Assembly: GCA_003550325.1 (NCBI GenBank)
Contig: QKWP01001099.1
Span: 41,955 to 105,954 of the forward strand
Length of the DNA: 64,000 bases
Direction: 5' to 3'
Source of the DNA: Gigaspora rosea
Taxonomy: Eukaryota > Glomeromycota > Glomeromycetes > Diversisporales > Gigasporaceae
Position 1 is the stretch's first letter. Every line of letters begins with the position of its first letter. Below, in pieces: positions 1-11,990 of this stretch. Under the pieces are notes generated by a model that saw only the letters and a list, made by a program, of their open reading frames with translations, had not been told where the DNA came from and searched no databases. Position numbers and translations under genes: made by a program.

Positions 1-2211
1 TATTTACGATTCATGCATATACGTATTAGACTAATAATTTATCATTTACATTTTTAATTTATAGTTTGTTAGTGCATTCATTGTATTTATATCTTGTATT
101 ATTCTGATTTATCGAAAGCACAAACTCACTGCAGATGGATATAGAAGGTTAGCCAGGCGTATTGGTGGTAAAATATTATAGATTTTATAACATAAATTAT
201 TTGGGATGCCCACGATTAATCATTCATCATATGCACGACTTTGACTATTAACAAAGAAACACAAAGAATTCAATAGTTATTTCATCAACAATCTTAATAA
301 TCTTTGACAATGTAAATAGATTTACAATAAACTATGATGGTATATCAATTTTTTATTAACCGAATAAACCGATTTGAAATGATATATTTTCAGAATAGAA
401 TGTATTAACATGGATAGAGCTTAGTATTCGTATTCGTTATTCGAACAATATTCGTGTTCGAATAAACAATTATCCGAATAAGCAAATATAATAATTACGG
501 GCGTTATTTGGAACAATGGCCCGAATTAAACTTAATTTGGGCCCAATTTTGAAATTATTATAAATATAAATACATGAAAATTTTTTTACCAAATTTTTAT
601 TTAATCAAAAATAATTTATACTGTATTTACAAATGTTTATAACTCTATGTACAAGATATAAATTATATACAATATATATAAAATAAAAAAGATACTTTGT
701 TTCGAAGATAATATTCTATAATACTTGTCCTAGTCACCATGTAGAGGTGTATCCTTTGATAGGTTTATAACAGCCTGAAACTGTATCCCATAAAGGACAT
801 AAAGAAAACTCAATCTTGACCTAGAGTTCGGTAGAGTATAGTAAGACTAGTATCATGGTTAGCTAATGGGTCCAAAATGTAGTTTAGCACGTAGCTTCTT
901 CTTCAGAGACCATAATAGACTGTTGCCAACCCATCCTAGTATATTAATAAATGGAAGGATTATAGTAAGTAGAAATAGGCTTTTTTTCTTGAACATAATT
1001 TTTAATTCCTTGCAAGCTGCAAAAAGAAAATACATAACACATACCTTCTATTTCATCAATCATCTTTCCCAAATATGTTTAAAAAGATTTTGCAAGCTGT
1101 AAAATTAAGTTAATTATAGATAAATAAAAAAATAACTAATTTGCTTCAAAACCGGTAGACTTCAGCAGGAAAACTCAACCTTGCAAATTATCTTGAATAC
1201 TACGAGCCCGAAAAGAAGCCCAAATGCCTTGCTAATCTAGTTTTATAATATCCCACCTCTTTCCATTTTATAACCGATACTAGACCAAGGATACAGGCAA
1301 GCATCGATCGGAACCCTAAAAAATATACAGCATTTTAATTTATTTTTTCAAACTCAAATTTCAAAACAATAAAATACTAATAATATCCTTACAGTATTCA
1401 ATATATCACAAGCTAAATTTTACGTGGCCTTCAGATAAAAAAGCAAAAAAGATTTAGTAAATACGAATAAAGAAATCAACGAACAATATCAACGATATTA
1501 ATAAAAAGAAAATACTGTACTTTAACAAGGTGATAGTTAAGATTAAAAAAAATTCTTTTCAAACGCGTAAAATTGAAATAATGCTCAGGGGTAATATTCA
1601 TAAACTTCATTTAACTACTTAAATTGAGAATGCTCTTTATATATGCCTCCTACAAATCGCCTTGCCTTTCCTTTTCCTTGGATGGCGGCAATCAATTCAG
1701 TTATTTTTTTTTATTCCACGTCTTTCAATTAATTAATGTAAATGAAATGCATTGGCCACTTCAAACAGGTCCAGCTCCGCTTTCGTGATCCATTTAGTAG
1801 ATCAACTCGGCTATTAAAAGCTATTCATGTGATACAACTACGGCTACTAAATTTAGGCCAGTAGTACGTATGATAGCTTATAGTAAAAAAAAAAAAACTA
1901 CAGTAACTGTGTCGGCAGTTATCAATTGTAACGCGAAAATTTCATATTTTCATATATATATAGGAAAATTTCCGTGCCCCAACCCTATTTTACATAGAAA
2001 AGTAAATTTTAAAAATTTGGGAAATTCTATTTTGACCCATTTTGACCCGCGACTGGATTTTAAGTATAAAAATCCTGGCCAACATCAATATAATTCTGGC
2101 ACACACTAACCCTAAAATTCCAGCCTGCGGTAATCCTTTTGATATACCAATCATATCTTTCTCCTATAACAGATAAGTTGTCAACACAGCAAGAAGTTTA
2201 TACCCATAACC
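1..2211. other. AT-rich intergenic region upstream of PRP17
   Basis: No gene could be supported here. The open frames present have no recognisable domains and no coding-like composition. Around 415-480 there is a cluster of TTCG/CGAA words beginning TAGAGCTTAG, which resembles the subterminal repeats of the hAT-like element at 5510-13215. No partner end was found, so it is only a possible single transposon end. The last few hundred bases probably contain the PRP17 promoter. Confidence 0.5.
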
Positions 2212-4913
2212 ATGGATCTTTTGGCAACAGAATACCTGTCAAGTGAAGAGGAAATGACCGATCCAGCTTCCTCTAAGCGCTCCAATTTCAATACTTCGCA
2301 GATTGCTAAACGTCAAAAGATTGATCTTGCTCCTCAAGTTAGCTTGGAGGTTTGTATACATTTACCTTTGTTATTCTGTCAGGATCGCGCAAGGAAAACA
2401 ATTTATAAAAGCCTTTTTCAACAGATCCATACATATTTTTCAAAACGCGCGTTACTTTGACCCTTCATTTAATAAATTACCCATCGTTTTATCCTTTTAT
2501 AAAGGGTTCTACAAATTTATGTAACCTAGTTGACATTTCCCTCTAGGATCCAAAACTTTCAACTTCTATTTATACCAAACCAACCGACACTCAAATAACT
2601 GTCAATATCCCTTACGAAGATTTAGTTCAGCCTGTCGTTGGTCCCAAGAATCCATTCAATACTCGTGTTATTAACCAAAATGTTCTCACTGGCCATGTTG
2701 AAGAACAAGCTTACTCTGAATTTGCTTTCAGAACCCAACAACGTACTTTTACCTCCTTCGGTTATGCCGCGGATCCTTCTCTTGTAGATACTAGCACAGG
2801 TGGGGCTGTAGGTTTTGTTGGTGATGTTGAAAAAGCCTTGGCTATGAATGGTGCTACAATATATGATTCAACTCCTAAATTGGAGGATGCACCTAAAAGG
2901 AAGCCTAAAGGTGATTCTGCAATATTAGAGGGTGAAGATGCATATCAAGGCCCTTGGGCTGGCTACGAAGGCGAAAACATTGGCTCTGCTGTTGGGCCTC
3001 CAGAGGTTCTTGTTTTTTTTCGACTTTAATTATGATTATAATTATAATGATAAATATTCTAATTTGTTCAATTAATAAATAATTGAATATTGTCCAATTC
3101 AGGGTGCAATTCCTAAAAAGGCTGATACTGATGTTAGTTCTAAAAAACAAATCGATGTTGGACAGGAAAGGACATTGTTTCATGGTATGTTATAGTGTTT
3201 CATTTATGAAATTCTGCTTCAATTACTATATGACCTTTATTATTAATTTACATATTTATAATTTTTAAAGGAAAATCTGAATTCGATTATCAAGGTAGAA
3301 CTTATATGCATGTACCACAGGATTTAGATGTAAATCTATTAGGGGAACCTGGATCTCAAGAATGTTTTATTCCAAAACGTTGTATTCACACATGGTAGAA
3401 TATCATTGTTTAAAAATTAAAATATCCACATTAATTTAACTAAAAAATATGATTTTTAGGTCTGGTCATACTAAGGGTGTTTCGGCGATCAGATTTTTCC
3501 CAAAATCTGCTCATTTAATATTATCAGCTAGTATGGATACAAAAGTAAAGGTATTACAATTCTAGATTCAGTGAAAATGACAATATAATTATCATTTACT
3601 AATTTTAGTCTACTTCTGCATATTAGATTTGGGATGTTTATCATGATCGTAGATGTTTGAGAACCTATATGGGCCATAATAAAGCTGTGCGTGATATTAC
3701 ATTTAGTAACGACGGAAAACGATTCTTAACTGCTAGTTATGATAAATATATCAAATTATGGGACACCGAAACCGGTATATATATATATATATATATATAT
3801 TTCATAATCATATTATTAGAATTTTATAATTAATTTTTGGAGATTACATTTCGTTAGGGCAATGCATTAAATCATTCACAACAGGAAAGATAGCATATGT
3901 TGTAAAATTTAATCCTGATGAGGATAAACAGAATATATTTTTGGCCGGATGTTCCGATAAAAAAATCGTACAGGTAACGTCTCTATCACGTATATGAAGT
4001 TTCAATACATATATCTAGCCATAATATTTATTCATTCATTCATTATTTTGTTAGTTTGATATTAATACTGGTGAAGTAACGCAAGAATACGATCAACATT
4101 TAGGTGCTGTAAATACTATCACATTTGTAGACGAAAATAGGCGATTCGTTACAACCTCAGATGACAAGACGTTAAGAGCATGGGAGTTTGATATTCCAGT
4201 GGTTATCAAATATATTGCTGAGCCACATATGCACAGCATGCCCGCCGTGACTTTACATCCAAATAGTAATTATTTTCTGTTACAAAGTTTATTATATTCT
4301 ATAAAATAAATTATTCAAATTATAATTTTTTTTTTTTTAGAAAAATGGCTAGCTTGTCAGTCATTAGATAATCAGATTGTTGTATATGGTGCCAAAGATA
4401 GGTTCCGTATGCATCGCAAGAAGCGATTTACTGGGCACTTAGTTGCTGGTTATGCCTGTCAGGTCAATTTCTCACCTGACGGAAGATTTATCATGTCTGG
4501 TGATTCTGAAGGTAACATTTGGTACTGGGTAAGTGTATTTTGTTACCATTGACTATTTAAAAAAAAAAATTTTTTTTTGATTTTATTCTTATATACATAT
4601 ATTATTTTAGGATTGGAAATCTTGCAAAGTGCTCAAGTGAGTTTTCATCTGCATTGCCTTCGATTATTGTCTATAATTCAATTTTGCTAACTTTATGAAC
4701 CACAGGAAGTACAAAGCACACGATAATGTTGTTATTGGATGTGAATGGCACCCTCATGAAACTTCCAAAGTTGCAACTTGTAGTTGGGACGGATTGATAA
4801 AATTATGGGTTAGTATAATGCATTTCTTTTGTGTTCATTAATATTTATGGCTATTTCTTTGTATATATTTATTAATATGATATTATGATTATCTTTTATT
4901 TCTACAGGATTAA
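2212..4913 (+). CDS. PRP17: Pre-mRNA-processing factor 17 (PRP17/CDC40), WD40 splicing factor
   Basis: Spliceosomal WD40 protein needed for the second catalytic step of splicing; nuclear. I read 12 exons joined by GT-AG introns: 2212-2349, 2547-3005, 3103-3184, 3271-3394, 3460-3550, 3627-3774, 3858-3973, 4055-4265, 4341-4528, 4611-4636, 4706-4808 and 4908-4913, giving 563 residues (human 579). The N-terminal part holds the family segments NPFNTR and [14 protein letters not shown]. The C-terminal half is a seven-blade propeller with [47 protein letters not shown] and a terminal GLIKLWD, all near-identical to animal PRP17. The last exon contributes only one Asp codon and the stop. The start is the first ATG of an N terminus beginning [14 protein letters not shown]. 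It looks intact and is the leftmost host gene. Confidence 0.96.
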
Positions 4914-5501
4914 TTTCTGATAAAATTACTCTATTAATTGTGAATTAGTGATTTTAATAAATTTATGGCACTAAATATTATTGTTTACTTTATTAATGGT
5001 ATCTTATCGATTTGTACACTATAAAGAAATAAATTATCAAACACTAAACTCAAACAGTGATACTGTGATAAATATTTAACACCGTAACAGCTTAACATCA
5101 GTAAAGTAATATTCTTGACTTAATTTCAATTTAAGTTTGCTGACGCTTCGTACGAATTTTGTCATGACAGAATCTGAATTCCAAATCGAGATTCAGATGG
5201 CAAAAAGCTCTTACTCTAGAAATTGATTCCTGTTAAGACAATTCTAGTTCATAATAACGGATACTCAATAGTTAAGTCAAATTATATGCAACTAAATTAT
5301 GATCCGCAAATATTTTTATTTTGTCGCAAATTAGTAACTTAACTAAAAATTAAAATTGTAGACACTGATCTAAACAACAACCGCTAAGATGAATTTTATA
5401 ATAAATCATGTTCTCGTCTTTATTAACGAACGTTTTCCTTCCCCATCGCTCAAACATAAGTTGCAAAATATTCATAAAGCATATAATAGCTTTTTATTTG
5501 A
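4914..5501. other. Spacer between PRP17 and the hAT-like insertion
   Basis: AT-rich DNA that should hold the PRP17 3' untranslated region and terminator. No gene, tRNA or clear repeat was seen. Confidence 0.5.
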
Positions 5502-5509
5502 ATTTTTAC

Positions 5510-5645
5510 TAGTGCTTCGATCCGTAATCCGATAAATTCGGATTCATCCGATAATTCGGATTAATTTCGGATATCCGTATCCGTTAATTTTAAACGGATG
5601 GATCCGTATTACATATCGGATCAAGGATAAGGATTATCCGATTAT
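5510..5645. repeat. Subterminal ATCCG/CGGAT repeat cluster of the hAT-like element
   Basis: Many copies of ATCCG and its complement within about 130 bases, next to the left inverted terminus. Similar words recur at 13110-13200 near the right end. In hAT elements such clusters are usually transposase-binding sites; that role is inferred here. Confidence 0.6.
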
Positions 5646-6410
5646 AATCCTTGATGTTGCTTATGTGTCTGGTATCTTGTCAGACGTACGTACATACAGC
5701 ACATGCTAGAACGATAGCGATCCAACTCTCTCGGTCGGGTGATGCGAAGTAATTGAGTTTGATAATATATAGTATATATCAGTTAATCGAATGGTGTTTG
5801 TGCATGTAAAGTTTGAGTGAGAGGCGTAACAATTTGGCGAGGCTAAGGGTATACGGTAAATTCACGAAACAGTTCTTTTATTAAACGAAGGACAAAGAAA
5901 CCAATATCGGTTTATCTTTATTACAAGACAAATCAATGATACATCTTTTACACAGGTCAAAACTAACACTATTTATAAAAAAAAGTAAATAGGGGTCAGA
6001 AACAAAAAGAACAAGATCGAATTTTTCCTTGATCAATCACGCCATAATCGTTGACAATCGATTTTCCCACGTTTAACTTTGGGGAGGCTGTTCTGATAAT
6101 TAACAAAGCCTCAAATGCAACGGTTTATGTATCATCATTCCGATTGTAAATCAAATTTTGTCAATTTAACTATTTCTTTTTAGTTTAGCACTATCGGGTA
6201 ATCTGATCTTGCAACGATGGTTTCTTCTCAATCTTCATATGGTCTTGCAGAGTATCAGGGCCAGGATCAGGTCTTGTATCCTCCTTCCAGATTCTTAAAA
6301 AAAATTTTTTTAAAAAAACCTGACCGTCTCGGCACAGTCATATGATTACGTGCGTCACAGGATTTCGGGCTGCGACAAACCCAAATTCTGCCTGCTTTAC
6401 GCGATAAATT

Positions 6411-6611
6411 TATATAAATGTATGAGTATTACGAAATACATTTGTGAATGGACAAGCGAAGTAAGTGAATCAAAGATCATGTGGCTTAGCCTATTTTATT
6501 GGGTTTGCGTCCAAATGTGGAGTCACGTGCTTAATACATTGTAATAATTTTACTTTTTTTTTTTTTTGCATAAATAAGTCTAGCTCATTACTAATCGATC
6601 TTTAGGCTGTT
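6411..6611. repeat. Left inverted terminal repeat of the DIRS element
   Basis: From about 6466 to 6611 this is the inverse of 10515-10663 with only a few mismatches, including a T-run, GCATAAATAAGTCTAGC and ATCGATCTTTAGGCTG. The outer 6411-6483 is instead complementary to the internal block at 6682-6748. Confidence 0.88.
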
Positions 6612-6681
6612 AATTACTCTTTATTATTGTCCTATTATCTCTTACTTTTTTTTTGTTTGCGGGAGGGTGTGGTGGGAACGA

Positions 6682-6790
6682 TGATCTTTGATTCACTTAC
6701 TTCGCTTGTCCATTCACAAATGTATTTCGTAATACTCATACATTTGTATAAATGAACTTCACTTCGTAAGTGAATCACAGATCATGTGGC
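6682..6790. repeat. Internal complementary region of the DIRS element
   Basis: Bases 6682-6748 are the reverse complement of the left outer end (about 6415-6483). Bases 6748-6790 are the reverse complement of the right outer end (about 10638-10680), with one or two mismatches. In DIRS-1 this block is thought to align the ends of a linear intermediate so that it can be closed into a circle. Confidence 0.85.
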
Positions 6791-7659
6791 TATTGTGGAG
6801 TAGGATTCTTGTTACTATTGGCCGAAGACAGGATACCTTGTGCCACCCTCGTTCTTTGAATCATTAGCGTAACACCTCTTTGGTAAAATTGTTGGTATGT
6901 TCCGTGGCTAGACCAGTTCCCTATGGCTAGAATAGTGAATAAATCTGTGCCAGAAGTTTGTGCGTAAAAGGCTGCAAGTGCTCTTGCATCTTTAGCTTTC
7001 AGATTTGGTGAAGCTTCCAAAAGGATTCTTTAATCCAAGTAGCAATTGTGGAAGCTGCGGGGGGTTTGTGGCTTGACGTCGAAGTAAGTAACAAAAAGAT
7101 TTTTGCTCCATTGTGATTCGCCATGACACTGTGCGTTTTAAAAGGGCATTCACTGCAATTAAGGGGGATATTTCAGGTAATTCTTTGTAATTTTCTACAT
7201 AGATTTGTTTGGTTGAAGGTTTATTCCCTCTATGTGATATTGAGATCTTATGTTCTTTAGGATTTCTTATAGAAAACGTTACACCGCTCTCCATTATTTT
7301 GCAGAAAGTAAGGTCTATATACGAGCTAAGTCTGAAGGGCGACTAGCAGTGGTTATAGCTAATAAAAAGGCTACCTTTCGTAATAGATAAAAAATGCTCA
7401 TTGAATTGTTATCGCCAAATGAACGGATCTTGTCAAATGCAGGAGTTAAATCAACAACGCTATCTTCAGGAGAATTTGATGGGGTTCTATTATATACTCC
7501 TCTTATAATTTTAATAATCGTAGGGTGTGAGCCTACAGGTGAAGAATCTATCCAATCATGAATTTCGCTAATTGCAGATCTATAGCTAGCGATTGTATTG
7601 TATGCCTTCCCTGCATTAAGTTGATCTTCTACAAATTCGATTATGTCGTTTAGAGGCAA
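6790..7659 (-). pseudogene. Tyrosine recombinase of the DIRS element (broken)
   Basis: Integrates the circular DNA copy in DIRS elements. Three minus-strand pieces form it: 7659-7315 with an N-terminal SAM-like region (NTIASYRSAISEIHDW) and LLAITTASRPSDLARI, the box I region whose arginine is followed by P-S-D; 7294-6992; and 7020-6790, which contains KAKDARALAAFYAQ and GNWSSHGTYQQFYQRG, the box II region with the likely nucleophilic tyrosine near the end. The pieces lie in different frames, so at least two frameshifts separate them. The classical box II His-x-x-Arg appears as DARAL, so it is altered or divergent. It overlaps the internal complementary region at its 3' end, as in other DIRS elements. 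Confidence 0.8.
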
Positions 7660-7699
7660 GTAATAGAATCGGTTTGTTTCTCATTGTACCAAGAAATCC

Positions 7700-9609
7700 A
7701 TTGTTTAATGTTTGATGATATGGTTTTCGAAGAATTGGTATCGTAAGCTGCCTCGTATAATTTAATAGCTCTTTCTGAAAGGCCCTAGTTTGTGAGGCGT
7801 GACCTGATATATGTGCTGCGCATAGCTCCCATTTTGTCACCTGCAGGTGTTGCTGCAAATTCCCCATCGGTATGGTTGAGTTCTGAGGAATTAGTCTGGA
7901 AAAGTCGTCCAAAAGAGATAGGAGTGTCAGAAACCATAGTGCTGATGGCCATCGTGGAAAGATCAGTACTATTGTTACTCGTTCTTTGATAACCTTGTTT
8001 AACACCTTGTGCAATAGGATCCAAGGGGGTTGGCCCATACTTTCCAACCCTTCCATGGGAACAGGAAAGCTATGGCCTTCGGGTCGGGTTTCTATGATAT
8101 ATATGTCAGTGTCAGGTGGTTTTTGAAGTCTGCAAATACGTCTATATTTCTCGGTCCCCATATTTGTTCTATTTGGTTGAAAACTTTCCGTGCTATTGAC
8201 CAATTGTGACGATCTGTTTTCAGACATGAGGCTTGATCTGCTATGAAGTTCAGATGCCCTGGGATATGTTCGGCTTTCAATATTATTTGACGTTGAAGGC
8301 ACTCTGTCCATAGTGACTCTGCTAGAAGACTCATCTGAGTTGAAATCATTCTGCCCTGATTGTTTATATATGTCACTGTAGTCATGTTATCACTCTTGAT
8401 TAGAACTATCTAATTCCTGATTTGGATCCATTTGTTCAGGGCATTTTTCATGGCCAATAATTCTAGTAAATTTATATGGTTCTTGCTCTCGTGATGGTTC
8501 CACAATCCCGATATCACCTCTCTATTCAGCACTGCGCCCCATCCCGACTTGGAGGCATCTGTATAGATTGTTGCGGTAGGTTCTTTGATGTTGACTTTTT
8601 TTCCATTCCATTGTGATAGGTTGTGTATCCACGAATCCAGCTGTATCAAGCTCTCCTTCAACAGATGTACTATAGTGTTCCATCTCCTGTTCCTTAGGGC
8701 TAGGTTCTTTTCCTGAGTAGGGCTCTTGAGAAGAGTTTTACAGGGTAGAGAGCTTCCGCTGTAGCACTCAACTTCCCTAGTATTGCTGCTAACTTCCGTA
8801 TATGTACTGTGCCTATTGATCTTATTTTTTGCATTCCCGGATGATATTTGTCATCTTTCTTTTTGGGATCTTGAGAGTCATGTCCATTGAGCTGATTTCG
8901 AATCCAAGAAATTCGATTGTTGTAGTTAGTGAGATTTGAGACTTCTCTTCGTTTATTATGAATCCAAGGTATTCTAGCATCCCATAGACCTTGCGGGTAT
9001 GTTCTTGTACTAGTTTTTTTGACTCTGCTAGAATTAAAATGTCGTCTAAGTAGGTAATCAATCTGATTCCCTGAATCCTGAGAATCTTCATTACTGACTT
9101 TAGAACTTGGTGAATATTCTGGAACTTGTTGTAAGTCCAAATGATAAGGCCGTGAACGCATAGCGTGTATTTTGGAAATCGAAAGCAAAAAAAGCTCTGG
9201 TGTTCGGTAATAGAGGAATATGATAAATGTGTTTTTTATATCTATTTTTGTCATATAATCTCCAGACTTCAATAATGACTTTACTAATTGAATGCTTTCC
9301 ATTTTGAATTTTTGGTGCCGAATATAGGTATTTAGCTGACGGAGGTCTATTACCGGACGGAAATCGCCTGTCTTTTTGGGTACCAGAAAGATGTTGGACA
9401 GGAAACAAGGAACATTTGTAGGAAACTTTATTATTACTTTTTGCTTGATAAGGTTTTTGATCTTTTTGTATAACAAGGTTTTTTCTTGAAGTGATACTTT
9501 TCAGTAGGTTAGTGGTTGTATTCGTAAACTTGGTAAGCTTTGCCATGTGGGTTCGTAGCCATTCTTTATAATGTTTGTCGTCCACGATTTGCCAATTATG
9601 TTGATCCAT
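7700..9609 (-). pseudogene. Reverse transcriptase-RNase H of the DIRS element (broken)
   Basis: Copies the element RNA into DNA. Pieces in order on the minus strand: an RT palm start with NIFLVPKKTGDFRPVIDLRQLN (about 9400-9330); the catalytic LITYLDDILILAESK (about 9060-9020); RNase H with TIYTDASKSGWGAVLN (8560-8520) and LLELLAMKNAL; then NNQGRM, AEHIPGHLNFIADQASC and the downstream NPPW-like segment PPWILLHKVLNKV at 8311-7616. The YLDD box and the RNase H followed by a WPSALWF segment are typical of DIRS and related elements. Several frame changes and stops break it, so it is not functional as read. Confidence 0.85.
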
Positions 9610-10502
9610 CTTTGGTAGAAGAAAAATAATCTTACACTCACATTGCTCTTTATTGGCGAGATTGCAATTGGAAATCGTTCTGGAAAAATTTTAATTTGGT
9701 TTCCAACACGTTGTATTATGAGACCATAAAGTTGACGTGTTGCGCTGGAAGTTCCGTCCTCTATTAGATCTATTCTGCTGTAATGGTTTATTCTTGAATC
9801 CTGTCTGAGAGAGTTGTGCACGTCTGTTTTGCTAGGCAGCGTCATTGAAAAATTTTGTTCCTCGTTTTTTGCTTTAATAACATCTTTAAGCTTATCTGCA
9901 AATAGGAGTTCCACTTCCGATTTTGACGGATGAGTAGAATATATGTATTTAATAGCATGTTCTTCGCGTTGTTCACTAATGTATGAAAGAGAGTCCAGAA
10001 GTAGGGTTCGTGATGAGAGAAGAGAAGTTTCCATGTATTCCCAGATCTCCAGAGCTTGTTTATTCTGAGGGTCTGGTTTTGTTTGATACAAGGTGCGAAT
10101 TGCATTGTTTAGTGGTCTAAGCGTAGATGAGGTACGATATGAGACGTGTTGTAGAGTCTTGTCCATTTCCTTTGCCTCTTTTCGCATACATTTAGCCAGT
10201 TCCTTATCCATAGGTGGTAGTGTAAATTTGATAAGTGCATTTCATGGAAATGTTTGAAGAATGCGCTGCCGTGTTTCATTCGACAGTTTATGTTCCTTGT
10301 AAATTTTAGTGGGGAGTTTGCCCATCTCTCCCGTTGGAAAGAATGATGCGCTATTTTCATTAGCAATGTCATGTTCTTCATCTGAGACTTGGTGTTGATC
10401 ATCCTGTATTGAATCTTGAGCTATATCTGTGCTTAAGTCGTTCATTAATATGAAATTAAGGAGTGTAAGAAACTTTGGGTTGTCTAAAGTTGCGTACCGC
10501 AA
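9501..10502 (-). pseudogene. Gag-like first ORF of the DIRS element (broken)
   Basis: Minus-strand ORFs from 10502 to about 9600 in at least two frames make a charged protein of roughly 300 residues. One stretch reads RTSSTLRPLNNAIRTLYQ, a type of alpha-helical segment seen at the start of fungal DIRS-type elements. No zinc knuckle was seen. Its position just inside the right inverted repeat and upstream of RT supports the gag assignment; the sequence alone does not prove it. Confidence 0.55.
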
Positions 10503-10514
10503 ACCAAAATAAAG

Positions 10515-10680
10515 CAGCCTAAAGATCGATTAGTAATGAGCTAGACTTATTTATGCAAAAAAAAAAAAAAAGTAAAATTATTACAATGTATTAAGCACGT
10601 GACTCCACATTTGGACACAAACCTAATAAAATAGGCTAAGCCACATGATCTGTGATTCACTTACGAAGCGAAGTTCATTT
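10515..10680. repeat. Right inverted terminal repeat of the DIRS element
   Basis: Inverse of the left repeat at 6466-6611, beginning CAGCCTAAAGATCGATTAG and ending AGCCACATGATCTGTG. The last bases, to 10680, pair with the internal complementary region at 6748-6790. Confidence 0.88.
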
Positions 10681-10829
10681 TTAAAATTACAAAATTATTA
10701 CATATCGCCGCTGGCGATCAATGCCAGTTACACGATCAGCCGATCAGCGTATAAATATAAGTAATTTTTTTGTACAACTCAGTATATGGTTTGTTTTTTC
10801 ATTACTTGTTACTAATTAGTTTTTTTTTT

Positions 10830-11280
10830 GTCATTCGTGTTGTAGTTGGTGTCGTCGTTGGTGCCGTCGCTTTTGGTGGTGTTTTTACATGCTAGTGTTA
10901 TCGTTGTTTGATAGTGTTTTCACACTGGTGTCGTCGTTGGTATCGTCGTTGTTTGATGGTGTCATAATTTCGCTGATGTTATTTTTTTCGCTTTTGCAGG
11001 TTCGTGTGGTTTTGCTTTTGTTAGTCGTTGTTTTTGCAGATACGTGTCGTGACTTAGTTTTTTTCCTTTTGCTGATGCTATCATTTCACTGGTGTTGCTT
11101 GCTAATTTAATTAGTTCTTTCTTTTTTTAGTGCCTATTGTTGTCGATAGTGCCGTCAATTTCGGTGTTGTTTTCGTCGCTAGTGTGTGTATTTCGGTGTC
11201 TTTTGTTGCTAATATCATCCATCTTGGTGCCTCTTTCGTAGTTGGTGCTGTCCATTTCGGTGTTTCTTCTTTTCGTAATT
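10830..11280 (+). repeat. GT-rich imperfect minisatellite
   Basis: Imperfect repeats of words such as GGTGTCGTCGTTGGT and GTGCCGTC run over about 450 bases. The open frame at 10889-11110 is a hydrophobic product of this repeat and was not accepted as a gene. Confidence 0.6.
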
Positions 11281-11449
11281 CTTCGTAAGTTTTAGTTTTC
11301 TTTTTGTTGCATTCCTTGTCTTCTGCTTGTCACTCACGAACTTTCGTTTTCTCCGGCGGACCTTCTGGTGGGATCTGTTTACATGCAGTGCATTTCCGAA
11401 ACATACGTTACTTCGCGCGCTTGATTTTAGAAGTGCTATATAGTAGATA

Positions 11450-11990
11450 TTAGTGTTTTATTAGAGTTTATGTTATGTTAGAGTAGACGTTAGGGTTAGG
11501 TTTGTTAGTATTGTGTTTAGCGATTAGGATTAATTAGAGTAGACATTAGGGTTAGGCTTAGTTAGAGTAAACGTTGGGTTAGGTTTAGTTAGAGTAGCCA
11601 TTAGGGTTTGGTTTGTTAGAGTAGACATTGGGGTTAGGTTTAGTTAGTATTTGTGGTTAGTGATTAGATAGGTAAAAATATTTGAAGTGACGCGCAACAA
11701 AACGTTTATTATAGAAGATTGTATGGTGTATGTTTAGGACATTAGGGTTAGGTTTGTTAGTATTTGTGTTTAGCGATTAGGATTAGTTAGAGTAGAAGTT
11801 AGGGTTAGGCTTAGTTAGAGTAGACGTTGGGGCTAGGTTTAGTTAGAGTAGCCGTTAGGGTTTGGTTTGTTAGAGTAGACGTTGGGGTTAGGTTTAGTTA
11901 GTATTTGTAGTTAGTGATTAGATAGGTAAAATATTTGAAGTGACGCGCAACAAAACGTTTATTATAGATAAATTGTATGGTGTATGTTTA
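11450..11990 (+). repeat. Telomere-like TTAGGG-variant tandem repeat, unit about 250 bp
   Basis: Words such as ATTAGGGTTAGG and GTTAGGTTTGTTAG recur. Two larger units can be aligned: GACGCGCAACAAAACGTTTA appears near 11683 and again near 11940, each time after the same series of TTAGGG-like words. It lies inside the hAT-like insertion, so it is not a chromosome end. Confidence 0.75.

Larger units (their letters stand above)
6411..10680 (-). mobile_element. DIRS-type tyrosine-recombinase retrotransposon (decayed)
   Basis: Reading on the minus strand, the element encodes a gag-like region, reverse transcriptase, RNase H and a tyrosine recombinase, with no DDE integrase. Its ends are long inverted repeats (about 6466-6611 and 10515-10663) containing the same AGCCACATGATC and CACGTGCTTAATACATTG words. 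A third block, 6682-6790, is complementary to the two outer ends placed side by side, which is the internal complementary region known from DIRS-1. The junction shares ATTT. The reading frames carry many shifts and stops, so this copy is probably dead. It sits inside the 7.7-kb hAT-like insertion. Confidence 0.87.

Noticed and set aside
10889-11110. 73-residue hydrophobic ORF
   Set aside because: It lies entirely in GT-rich repeats and only reflects their composition.
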